Source of the DNA: JBBKWQ01 sp037969115 | GTDB taxonomy: Bacteria; Actinomycetota; Acidimicrobiia; Acidimicrobiales; Ilumatobacteraceae | Length of the DNA stretch: 9,874 nt | Direction of reading: 5' to 3' | NCBI GenBank assembly: GCA_037969115.1 | Contig: JBBKWQ010000295.1 | Location: forward strand, 1 to 9,874 | In this document: in pieces, positions 1-6,464 of the stretch | Layout: every line of letters begins with the position of its first letter | Position numbering within the stretch: position 1 is the stretch's first letter | Notes under the pieces: model-generated | Database searches by the model: none | What the model was told of the DNA's origin: nothing | What the model saw: the letters and a program-made list of their open reading frames with translations, nothing else | Position numbers and translations under genes: made by a program

Positions 1-129
1 GTAGGTGCCGGTGCCCTTGTAGGTGTACTTCGATGGATTCTCCGCGATCACTCGCCGGACCAGCGGCGTCACCTGCTCGGCAACGCCGTAGGACACCTCG
101 CCGAGCTCTCGAAACTCTGGAGCGGTCAT
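1..129 (-). CDS. MBL-fold metallo-hydrolase, N-terminal fragment
   Basis: Only the first 43 codons lie in the window; the gene continues past base 1. The peptide begins MTAPEFRELGEVSYG and ends with NPSKYTYKGTGTY. The run 'TPLVRRVIAENPSKYTYKGTGTY' resembles the opening beta strands of LACTB2-like metallo-beta-lactamase-fold hydrolases, where this segment precedes the 'IDPGP' strand and the HxHxDH zinc motif. Those metal-binding motifs are outside the window, so the family call rests on the N-terminus alone. The ATG (129-127) overlaps the TGA of the asparaginase gene as ATGA, which fixes the start well and suggests translational re-initiation. No strong ribosome binding site precedes it, as expected for coupling. 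It could be any zinc hydrolase of this fold; the substrate cannot be judged. Confidence 0.62.
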   Translation of the reverse strand, partial: MTAPEFRELGEVSYGVAEQVTPLVRRVIAENPSKYTYKGTGTY

Positions 130-1082
130 ACGCTCGCATCCACGATCGGGCGAACCTCACCAACGGGTTCACCGTGGCCGAGAATCGGGATGTTCAGTCG
201 CTCGGGCACGTCACCCACGTCGATGCCGACGCGTTGGAGCGCACCGAGCAGAACCGGGCCGGCCGCGCGTGCCGACCCGTCGGCGATCTTGAGCGCCACG
301 GCGCGGCCGTCGGGGAGTGCCGCCGCGTACACGGCGTCGGCACCGTCCTTGGCCATCAGGCCCGGTATGGACCTCATCACCTCGGTCACCTCGCGGCCCT
401 GCCCACCCACCAGTTCCGGATGGGTGGTCATGGCCCGCCAGACCGGACCTCGTTCGAGGGCCAGGGTGCGAAAAGTTCTCGCCAGTTCGATCAGCGGGAG
501 CGTGTGGGCCGGGGCACCGCAGCCGTCGACACCGATACTCGGCTCGAAGCCCGTGGAACGCACGACGAGATCGGTGATCGCTCGCTGCAAGGGGTGGTCG
601 GCGTCGAGATACGTGTCGATCGGCCATCCGTTCAACACGCACGTCGCGATCATCGCAGCGTGCTTGCCCGAGCAGTTCATGGTGATGCGGTCGGGCTCAC
701 GTCCCGCCACCAAAGCTGCACGTCGCGCGTCGACGCCGTACGGAAGGTCCATCGTGTTCTGGAGCACATCGGGGGTCAAGCCGACCCGATCGAGCATTCC
801 GGTCACGACCGCGACGTGCTCCGGAGCGCCACTGTGGCTCGCGCATGCGATCGCGAGCTCGGGATCGGAGAGTTGCAGCCCAGCCTCCAACATCGCCGTC
901 GCCTGCAACGGTTTCATCGACGATCTCGGGAAGACGATGACATCGGGATCGCCGATGGTGAAGCAGATCGAACCGTCGGTTCGCAGGCCGACGACAGCGC
1001 CGAAATGAACGTTCTCGGCGAAGCCGCTGCGCGTGGTGAGCGCGACGGGGGCATGACCGCCGCCACGTTCCAGCGGCGTCAT
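126..1082 (-). CDS. Type II (Rhizobium etli-type) L-asparaginase
   Basis: The 318-residue product matches the Asparaginase_II family (PF06089), which hydrolyses L-asparagine to aspartate and ammonia and is unrelated to E. coli AnsA/AnsB. All positions known to matter in the R. etli enzyme ReAV have counterparts: the SxxK motif at S54-K57 (RSSMKPLQ), the second serine in CASHSG (about 82-84), the metal-site C137-S-G-K140 (NCSGKHAA), C188 (DGCGAPA) and K265 (ALKIADG). It therefore looks catalytically intact. There is no signal peptide, so it is probably cytoplasmic. I chose the ATG at 1082 because it gives a family-typical N-terminus (HAPVALTTRSG) and overlaps the upstream permease stop as ATGA. 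A longer frame to 1172 would only add an Arg-rich tail that mirrors the permease. A GAGGGG stretch about 10 bases upstream could be the ribosome binding site; it sits in a short palindrome (1088-1099). The 3' end overlaps the metallo-hydrolase start by 4 bases. Confidence 0.9.
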   Translation of the reverse strand: MTPLERGGGHAPVALTTRSGFAENVHFGAVVGLRTDGSICFTIGDPDVIVFPRSSMKPLQATAMLEAGLQLSDPELAIACASHSGAPEHVAVVTGMLDRVGLTPDVLQNTMDLPYGVDARRAALVAGREPDRITMNCSGKHAAMIATCVLNGWPIDTYLDADHPLQRAITDLVVRSTGFEPSIGVDGCGAPAHTLPLIELARTFRTLALERGPVWRAMTTHPELVGGQGREVTEVMRSIPGLMAKDGADAVYAAALPDGRAVALKIADGSARAAGPVLLGALQRVGIDVGDVPERLNIPILGHGEPVGEVRPIVDASV

Positions 1083-2299
1083 GGCTCCGAGGCCCCTCGT
1101 CGTCGTCGTCGGATGACCTGCGGCTCGAGCTCGGTCAGCGAGCTCTCGACCACGTCGTGATGCGCCCCCCACTCGCTCAACAGTGCCTGGACCATCGCCG
1201 CAGCCGGTAAGGCGAGGATCGCCCCAGCGGCTCCGAGCAGCGAGAATCCGGCGAGCGCAGCGCCGAAGGCGACGGCCGGATGCAACTCCATCGTGCGGGC
1301 GGTGATGCGTGGCGCGAAGAAGTAGTTCTCGACCTGCTGGTACACGATGATGAAGGCCAGCACGACCGCCGCTTTCACGGGCGAATCAAGGAACGTGATG
1401 AGGACGGGCAGTAGCCCGGCGATGTACGTACCGACCACGGGGAGGAACTGGCTGACGAGACCGACCCAGATGGCCATCGGTATCGGCGCCTGGATGCCGG
1501 CCGCCTGGAACACCACCCAGTGGAACAATGCAGACAACAGCGCGAGGAGTGCCCGCGAGTAGAGGTACCCCCCGGTCTTGTTGATCGCCAGCTCCCAAGC
1601 AGCCAGCACCTGACGCTGCCGTTCTGGTGGGAGCCGTCGACAGATCGCACGTCGCAGACGCGGTCCATCGGCCACGAGATAGTACGTGAAGAGCAGGGTC
1701 GAGAAGGCCGCGACCAGACCGCCGAGTGCCTGCACCGACAGCTGGATCACTTCGTCCTGCTGGCTGTCGATGTAACGCTGAATGGGCCCGTCCGGGTCGT
1801 TGAAGCGATCGACGACGCGCTGTGGGTCGATCTCGGTGTTGAAGAGGTCGTTGATCGAGTCGACGGTGTCGACGATGTACGTCTCGGAGTTCTGCAACAG
1901 ATCTGCGATCTGCGTGCCGACGAGCGTGCCGATCGCACCGACGAACCCTCCGGCCGCCAGCAAGACACCAACGAGGATCGCCGCCGTGGCACGGCCTCTG
2001 CGCCAACCACGTCGCGCCATCCGGTTCACTCCGGGCTCGACGGCGAGGGCCAAGAACAGAGAGATGACGAGGAGGAGGAGCAGGCCGGACAGCCGCAGCC
2101 ACAAGGCCTCGACGACGCCGCTCAGGAGGAAACCGATCCAGAACAACGCAATGGACGGCACCACCCAGCCGGGCAGTCGGTGGGTCTGCGACGGCACCTC
2201 ACCGCCGGCAGACGCCACACCGGCGGGGCCGGACGGGTCAGGAACCGGGGGCGCAGAATCTTCGGGCACGCTCCGGAGCGTACCGACGAGGCGTGCCAC
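1079..2299 (-). CDS. AI-2E family transporter (PF01594 permease)
   Basis: About 406 residues. A polar Pro/Ser-rich N-terminus (about 1-42) is followed by a membrane hairpin at about 44-87 (GWVVPSIALFWIGFL, LLLLLVISLFLALA) ending in VEPGVNRMARRG. A third helix lies near 104-128, then a long soluble segment rich in D and Q, then at least four C-terminal helices including FLPVVGTYIAGLLPVLITF and the family-typical VAFGAALAGFSLLGAAGAI. This order is that of the AI-2E exporter family (TqsA/YdiK/PerM-like), an eight-helix permease of mostly unknown substrate. Some members are reported to be Na+/H+ antiporters, so an autoinducer role should not be assumed. The product ends in a basic tail encoded by repeated CGA codons. 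The start is uncertain: GTG at 2299 is used here, with GTG at 2269 as an alternative, and neither has a good ribosome binding site. The reading frame stays open far upstream, but only as the mirror of the divergent gene. Confidence 0.82.
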   Translation of the reverse strand: MARLVGTLRSVPEDSAPPVPDPSGPAGVASAGGEVPSQTHRLPGWVVPSIALFWIGFLLSGVVEALWLRLSGLLLLLVISLFLALAVEPGVNRMARRGWRRGRATAAILVGVLLAAGGFVGAIGTLVGTQIADLLQNSETYIVDTVDSINDLFNTEIDPQRVVDRFNDPDGPIQRYIDSQQDEVIQLSVQALGGLVAAFSTLLFTYYLVADGPRLRRAICRRLPPERQRQVLAAWELAINKTGGYLYSRALLALLSALFHWVVFQAAGIQAPIPMAIWVGLVSQFLPVVGTYIAGLLPVLITFLDSPVKAAVVLAFIIVYQQVENYFFAPRITARTMELHPAVAFGAALAGFSLLGAAGAILALPAAAMVQALLSEWGAHHDVVESSLTELEPQVIRRRRRGASEP

Positions 2300-2308
2300 G
2301 ATGAAGGT

Positions 2309-3178
2309 ATGCCCACCGAACCCTTGCGCTCGTGGCTCGCCGGACAAGTTCGTGGTCGCGTGGTCGGTAATGGCGCCGAGCAACGATCCTCCGAGTTGTT
2401 CGATGCGACTGGTCCCCGATGGTTCGACGACGACGCGCCGATTCGACGGGTCCATGCCGATGCGTCGATGTTCATCGGAGGGTTGCGGGCCTTGCTCCTC
2501 CAATCGCTGCATCCGCTGGCGATGGCGGGCGTCGCGCAACACAGCGACTACCAGCACGACCCGTGGGGTCGACTCCAGCGCACCGCCGACTATCTCGCCG
2601 CGACCACCTTCGGGCCCATCGACGAGGCGGAGCGGGTGATCGCCCGGGTGCAGGCCGTGCACCAGCACGTGCACGGAATGGCGAGCGACGGTCGTCCGTA
2701 CTCGGCCACCGATCCACATCTGCTCCGTTGGGTCCATCTCGTCGAGATCGACAGCTTCCTCGCTGCGTACGCTCGGTACGGAAGCGGAGCGCTCACCGAG
2801 CGCGAACGCGACCAATACGTGGCCGACACAGCGATCGTCGCGAGGAAGCTCGGCGTGACGGCCCCACCCGAGTCGCAGAATGCACTTCGCGATCAACTCC
2901 AGTCATACCGATACGAGCTCGCAAGTACGCGCGAGGCGCGGCTCGCGGCCCGCTACCTGCTCGTCCAGCCGCCCATGCCGATGGCTGCCCGGCCGGCCTA
3001 CGGGCTCATCGCCGGCGCGGCTGTCGCACTGCTCCCGCGATGGGCGCGCCTGCCCCTGCGCCTGCCGTACCTACCCGTCACCGAAGCGCTGATGGTCCGA
3101 CCGGCCGGCGATGCCATCACCCGAACGTTGCGGTGGGCGCTCAGCGCCCCGCAAGGTGAGCCGACAGGGCCGGGCTGA
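2309..3178 (+). CDS. MpaB/DUF2236-family oxygenase-like protein
   Basis: 289 residues of the oxygenase MpaB family (PF09995, DUF2236), which also contains the latex-clearing protein Lcp, a heme b dioxygenase that cleaves polyisoprene. Typical segments in order are IRRVHADASMFIGGLRALL (about 45-63), LHPLAMAGVAQHS (67-79), RLQRTADYL with an R88xxxT92 pattern, VHGMASDGRPYSATDP (121-136) and LRWVHLVEIDSFLAAY (139-154). By analogy with Lcp (R164xxxT168 and the axial ligand H198), R88/T92 and H143 are the likely heme-pocket residues; this is inference. A hydrophobic C-terminal stretch (GLIAGAAVALLP) may associate with the membrane. There is no signal peptide and the substrate is unknown. The ATG fits the family N-terminus, but GAAGG ends only one base before it, so the Shine-Dalgarno is poorly spaced. 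It is divergent from the permease gene with a 9-base gap, and its 3' end overlaps the DNA glycosylase gene by 38 bp. Confidence 0.85.
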   Translation: MPTEPLRSWLAGQVRGRVVGNGAEQRSSELFDATGPRWFDDDAPIRRVHADASMFIGGLRALLLQSLHPLAMAGVAQHSDYQHDPWGRLQRTADYLAATTFGPIDEAERVIARVQAVHQHVHGMASDGRPYSATDPHLLRWVHLVEIDSFLAAYARYGSGALTERERDQYVADTAIVARKLGVTAPPESQNALRDQLQSYRYELASTREARLAARYLLVQPPMPMAARPAYGLIAGAAVALLPRWARLPLRLPYLPVTEALMVRPAGDAITRTLRWALSAPQGEPTGPG

Positions 3179-4337
3179 GGTCGCCGCCGCCGACCACGTC
3201 GACGCAATCGAGCCCGAGCCAGCCCGCCATCAGGTCGAGCTCGTCGCAGAGTTCCGCCGCCACGGCAGGTGGTGACACGTCGGGCTCCACCCAGGCGTGT
3301 TGCACCAAGAGGGTGCCCGCCCCGCGGTCGGCCTTCAGGTCGACCCGCCCGACGATCTGGTCACCCAGGAGGAACGGCAGCACGAAGTAGCCGAACTGCC
3401 GCTTCGGCTTCGGCACGTAGATCTCGATGCGATATCGGAATCCGAAGAGTCGTTCCGTCCGTTCGCGATTCCACACGACGGGGTCGAAGGGGCTCAGCAG
3501 CGCCCGAGCCGCCACGCTTCTCGGAATGGTCGCGTCGGGTGTGATGTACCCGATCTTGTCCCACCCCTCCACCTCGACTTCGAGGAGGCGTCCTTCCTCG
3601 ACGAGTTCGGGGACGAGCGGACGACATGGTGGAGTCAGCTGACGGTGATAGTCGGTGAGATCGGCCAGCGTTCCCACTCCGAGGTGCGACGCCGCGAGCA
3701 CGAGCAGCCGCTTGCGCGCCTCGTTCTCGGGAGGATCGTCGCGCTCGAGCACATGCGCCGGGATCATCCGCTCGGCGACGTCGTAGAGGCGCGCGAAGTC
3801 GTTCCTTCGGCGCCTCGCTGAGATCCGCCCCTCGTGGAACAGGGCCTCGAGCGCGATCTTCCCGTCGTCGTAATCCCACCAGGGCCCCTTCTTGCCCACT
3901 CGTTGCTTGAGGTCGCCGGCAACGATCGGACCGTTCTCGGCGACGTGGTCGTACACCTGCTCGACGTATTCGGCTCGATCCTCCATCAATTTACGGAATG
4001 CGCCCCAGCGGTGGGGCGAATGCATCCGCCACCGATACAGGTCGTGGTGTTCGGTCGGGACGTGTGATGCCTCGTGCACCCAGTACTCGAACAACTCTTC
4101 GTCGGCAGTCGCTTCCTCGATCAACGTGCGCGGATGTGGCCCGAGACGCGCGAACAGGACCAACTCCTGGCTCCGAGCGAGCACATTGACCGAGTCGATC
4201 TGGATCAGACCGACGCGGTCGAAGACGCGTCGCAGATGCCGGCGGTCGACGCGCCCACGCGGACGCGGCTCGTTGAAACCCTGGGCGCCCAATGCAATGC
4301 GACGCGCCTGCGCGTTCGACAACGACGCGGGGGCCAT
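3141..4337 (-). CDS. YcaQ/AlkX-type winged-helix DNA glycosylase
   Basis: 398 residues, close to the length of E. coli YcaQ (about 410), of the HTH_42 family (PF06224). These enzymes excise bulky alkylated bases and unhook DNA interstrand crosslinks. The hallmark region reads GLIQIDSVNVLARSQ, placing the catalytic motif at Q46-I47-D48. QxD is the pattern of the YcaQ/AlkX branch, whereas the azinomycin-resistance AlkZ branch has QxQ. EYWVHEASHVP (85-94), GRISARRRRNDFARLYD, ALLSPFDPVVWNRERTERLFGF, and the C-terminal KRQFGYFVLPFLLGDQIVGRVDLKADR stretch are family-typical. The ATG at 4337 puts LSNAQARRIALGAQGF at the N-terminus, as expected for the family. There is no visible ribosome binding site in the 36 bases after the cyclophilin stop. 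The 3' end runs 38 bp into the convergent mpaB-like gene, and no terminator hairpin separates the two. A role in crosslink repair is inferred from the family; the natural lesion is unknown. Confidence 0.88.
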   Translation of the reverse strand: MAPASLSNAQARRIALGAQGFNEPRPRGRVDRRHLRRVFDRVGLIQIDSVNVLARSQELVLFARLGPHPRTLIEEATADEELFEYWVHEASHVPTEHHDLYRWRMHSPHRWGAFRKLMEDRAEYVEQVYDHVAENGPIVAGDLKQRVGKKGPWWDYDDGKIALEALFHEGRISARRRRNDFARLYDVAERMIPAHVLERDDPPENEARKRLLVLAASHLGVGTLADLTDYHRQLTPPCRPLVPELVEEGRLLEVEVEGWDKIGYITPDATIPRSVAARALLSPFDPVVWNRERTERLFGFRYRIEIYVPKPKRQFGYFVLPFLLGDQIVGRVDLKADRGAGTLLVQHAWVEPDVSPPAVAAELCDELDLMAGWLGLDCVDVVGGGDLSPALSAHLAGR

Positions 4338-4373
4338 CGTCAGACGCCGATCACGACCGTCGCAGCGCCGCTC

Positions 4374-4931
4374 TCAGTCGGCGACCGAGATCGCAACCGA
4401 GTTGATGACGACGTCGGTCTTCGGACGGTCGCCGCCACCCGTGGCGACGTTCTGCATCGTCTCGACGATGTCGAGACCCTTCACGACCTGACCGAACAGT
4501 GAGTATGCCGGAGGCAGGCCGACCCCACTCGAACCGGAAACGATGAAGAACTGGCTGCCGTTGGTGTTTGGTCCGGCGTTCGCCATGGCGACCGAGCCGA
4601 TCTGGTATTCACGCGGCTTGGGCAACTCGTCGGCGAACTTGTAGCCGGGTCCGCCACGACCGGTGCCGGCGGGGTCGCCACCCTGACACATGAACCCTTT
4701 GATGATGCGATGGAAGATCACGCCGTCGTAGTAGTGATTCAGCGCCAAGAACACGAAGTTGTTGACCGTCTTCGGTGCCTTGACCGCATCGAGCGCCACC
4801 ACGATCTCACCGAGCGACGTGCTCATGGTGGCGGTGTAGCGCTTGTCGGTGTCGATGCCCATGTCGGGAGCAGAGGAGAACTCCTGCTGCTTGGGTGCCG
4901 AACCATCGAACGGGGGAAACGGTGTAGCCAT
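4374..4931 (-). CDS. Cyclophilin-type peptidyl-prolyl cis-trans isomerase
   Basis: 185 residues. It catalyses cis/trans isomerisation of Xaa-Pro bonds during protein folding. After a low-complexity lead (1-30) comes a complete cyclophilin domain: MSTSLGEIVVALD (36-48), KTVNNFVFLA, then the active-site stretch FHRIIKGFMCQGGDP containing R75, F80 and Q83, equivalent to R55, F60 and Q63 of human cyclophilin A. TGTGRGGPGYKFADE-type residues follow, with VAMANAGPNTNGSQFFI (114-130) after them. The tryptophan that confers cyclosporin sensitivity in CypA is not present in the LPPAYSLFG segment, as in many bacterial members. There is no signal peptide or lipobox, so it is probably cytoplasmic. The ATG at 4931 is preceded by AGGTAGGG at 9 bases. 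That sequence is the loop of a 7-bp inverted repeat and also contains a TAGGGT hexamer. It lies 35 bases after the trkH stop and 36 before the glycosylase gene. Confidence 0.93.
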   Translation of the reverse strand: MATPFPPFDGSAPKQQEFSSAPDMGIDTDKRYTATMSTSLGEIVVALDAVKAPKTVNNFVFLALNHYYDGVIFHRIIKGFMCQGGDPAGTGRGGPGYKFADELPKPREYQIGSVAMANAGPNTNGSQFFIVSGSSGVGLPPAYSLFGQVVKGLDIVETMQNVATGGGDRPKTDVVINSVAISVAD

Positions 4932-4933
4932 GA

Positions 4934-4956
4934 CGAGGCACCCTACCTTTGCCTCG
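4934..4956 (-). promoter_or_regulatory. Hairpin presenting the cyclophilin ribosome binding site in its loop
   Basis: On the minus strand CGAGGCA and TGCCTCG form a perfect 7-bp inverted repeat around the nine-base loop AAGGTAGGG. The loop is the only Shine-Dalgarno-like sequence before the cyclophilin ATG, which begins two bases after the stem. It starts 11 bases after the trkH stop. There is no U-run after the stem, so it does not look like an intrinsic terminator. It may be a translational control hairpin, or a DNA operator if transcription starts here. Confidence 0.45.
4940..4945 (-). promoter_or_regulatory. Possible -10 box (TAGGGT) before the cyclophilin gene
   Basis: TAGGGT on the minus strand fits TANNNT and lies eight bases before the ATG, compatible with a leaderless transcript. 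It overlaps the hairpin loop, so the same bases could be either a promoter or a ribosome binding site. No -35 is evident. Confidence 0.22.
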
Positions 4957-4966
4957 CTCGCCGACC

Positions 4967-6454
4967 TCAGGTGAGTACCCGCGGCCGGCGGTACAACGTG
5001 ACGAACGACAGCGCCAGGATCACCGGGTAGATCTCGAGCCGGCCCAGCAGCATCTGCCCCATCGTGACGAGGCGCGCCAACGGGGGCAGCGTCAAGAAGT
5101 CGCTGGTCGGGCCGACGTCGCCGAGGCCAGGACCGACGTTGCCGAACGACGTCGCCGCAGCCGAGAACGCCGTGACGATGTCGACGCCGGTCATCGCGAT
5201 GACCATGGCGCCGCCACCGAACACGGCAAGCGCGAGTACGAGAAATCCGACGACACGGTTGGCGATCTGGTCGGGCAGGATGCCGCCGCCCACGCGGACC
5301 GGGCGGACGAGTCGAGGATGCAACTGTCGCAGCGCCTCTCGGTGGGCATAGCTCGCGACGGCCAGCACACGGACCAGCTTCACGCCGCCGGCGGTCGAAC
5401 CGGCCATGGCGCCGATCGGCATGAGAAGGAGCAGGAGCGATTGGGCCGACTGACTCCACGCAGCGAAATCGGCCGTGCCGTAACCAGTGGTCGACACGAC
5501 GGACGTGACGGCGAAGATCGAATCACGGATGCGGGAATGGAACGCCCCCTCGACGTCGTTCGACAGGAACACGATCAGACTCGCCCCCGTCACGATGACG
5601 AGGTACAGGTGGAACTCCGATGATTGCAGCAGGGGTTTGACATTGCCGCGCATCGCCCGGAAGTACAGCGTGAAGCTCCCGCCGGCGAGAAACATCGCAA
5701 CGATCGCGATCCACTCGATCGCAGCAGAGTCGAAGTGACCGAGAGAGCCGTTGTACGGCGAGAACCCGCCCGTCGAGACGGTGGTGAAGCTGTGTGACAC
5801 GGCGTCGTACAGGTTCATCCCGGCGATGCCGTACGCCACGGCGAGGACGACCGTGAAGCCGACGTACACCCCCCACAGACGCCGCGCCGTGTGACGCACG
5901 CGGGGGGTCAGGCGTTCACCGGTCGGACCGGGGGCTTCAGCCTGGAGCAGGCTCATCCCACCTGACCCGACGGTCGGGAGCACGGCGACGACGAGCACGA
6001 TCACGCCCATCCCACCGATCCACTGCGTGACGGCACGCCAGAACAAGATGCCCGGCGATGTGCCCTCGATCGGGCGCAGCACCGTCGCCCCAGTCGTCGT
6101 GAATCCCGAGATCGATTCGAACAATGCGAGGTCGGGCTGGGTCAACCAGCCGGTCACCATGTACGGGATCGCGCCGCCGACGGTGAGGACGAGCCACGAC
6201 AGGGTGACCGTGGTGAACACGTCCTGCACCCGCATCTGATGCGGCATGCGTGATCCGCGCCACAGCACGACACCGACGAGCAGTTCGATGGTTCCCGTCA
6301 CGAGCAGCACCAACCAGTCGGGCCCGGAACGCAACGCGTCGACCACCGACGACAGGATCACTCCGGCGCCGCACACGGCGAGGGTGAGGCCGGTCACATG
6401 TGCAGCGAGACTCTCGATTCCCTTGTCGGACCGAAAGTGGTCGAGCGTGCTCAC
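4967..6454 (-). CDS. trkH: Trk/Ktr potassium uptake protein, TrkH pore subunit
   Basis: 495 residues, an integral membrane K+ channel-like transporter with four M1-P-M2 repeats. All four selectivity-filter segments are visible: FTTTGAT (118-124), TVSTGGFS (225-232), VSTTGYGT (320-327) and GNVGPGLG (438-445). Family motifs QWIGGMGVIVL (144-154), AGSTAGGVKLVR (351-362) and GRLEIYPVIL near the C-terminus are also intact. The N-terminal helices (about 16-65) match the additional TrkH-type segment. The GTG start (6454-6452) lies 10 bases after the trkA stop and lacks a clear ribosome binding site, which is consistent with coupling to trkA. The frame extends further upstream only as the shadow of trkA. 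With TrkA it forms the low-affinity K+ uptake system that sets turgor and membrane potential. Naming it TrkH or KtrB is partly a matter of convention; the paired two-domain TrkA favours Trk. Confidence 0.93.
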   Translation of the reverse strand: MSTLDHFRSDKGIESLAAHVTGLTLAVCGAGVILSSVVDALRSGPDWLVLLVTGTIELLVGVVLWRGSRMPHQMRVQDVFTTVTLSWLVLTVGGAIPYMVTGWLTQPDLALFESISGFTTTGATVLRPIEGTSPGILFWRAVTQWIGGMGVIVLVVAVLPTVGSGGMSLLQAEAPGPTGERLTPRVRHTARRLWGVYVGFTVVLAVAYGIAGMNLYDAVSHSFTTVSTGGFSPYNGSLGHFDSAAIEWIAIVAMFLAGGSFTLYFRAMRGNVKPLLQSSEFHLYLVIVTGASLIVFLSNDVEGAFHSRIRDSIFAVTSVVSTTGYGTADFAAWSQSAQSLLLLLMPIGAMAGSTAGGVKLVRVLAVASYAHREALRQLHPRLVRPVRVGGGILPDQIANRVVGFLVLALAVFGGGAMVIAMTGVDIVTAFSAAATSFGNVGPGLGDVGPTSDFLTLPPLARLVTMGQMLLGRLEIYPVILALSFVTLYRRPRVLT

Positions 6455-6464
6455 GAACCGCCGC

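Noticed and set aside
1088..1099. Palindrome CGAGG-N2-CCTCG overlapping the asparaginase ribosome-binding-like GAGGGG
   Set aside because: It lies inside the coding sequence of the permease C-terminus, the arms are only five bases with a two-base gap, and coding constraint explains it adequately.
1097..1112. Short TCG/CGT triplet run as a microsatellite
   Set aside because: It has only about five units and encodes the Arg-rich tail of the permease; there is no sign of phase variation.
33..1160. Long plus-strand open frame of 375 codons across the asparaginase gene
   Set aside because: It is fully antisense to a recognisable enzyme, its translation is Arg/His-rich without any family resemblance, and such mirror frames are expected at this GC content and codon bias.
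1520..2308. Plus-strand frame open upstream of the mpaB-like ATG, giving a possible longer or fused protein
   Set aside because: The upstream part mirrors the permease gene and is rich in E, R and Q with no domain. The family N-terminus starts at the ATG at 2309.
2300..2896. N-terminal extension of the AI-2E permease by about 200 codons
   Set aside because: The extension is antisense to the mpaB-like gene and has no similarity to a known domain. The permease family normally starts shortly before the first membrane helix.
4932..5459. N-terminal extension of the cyclophilin
   Set aside because: It lies antiparallel in logic and on the same strand but out of frame with trkH, and it is Arg/Pro-rich low complexity. 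The ATG at 4931 has a ribosome-binding-like sequence and gives a complete domain.
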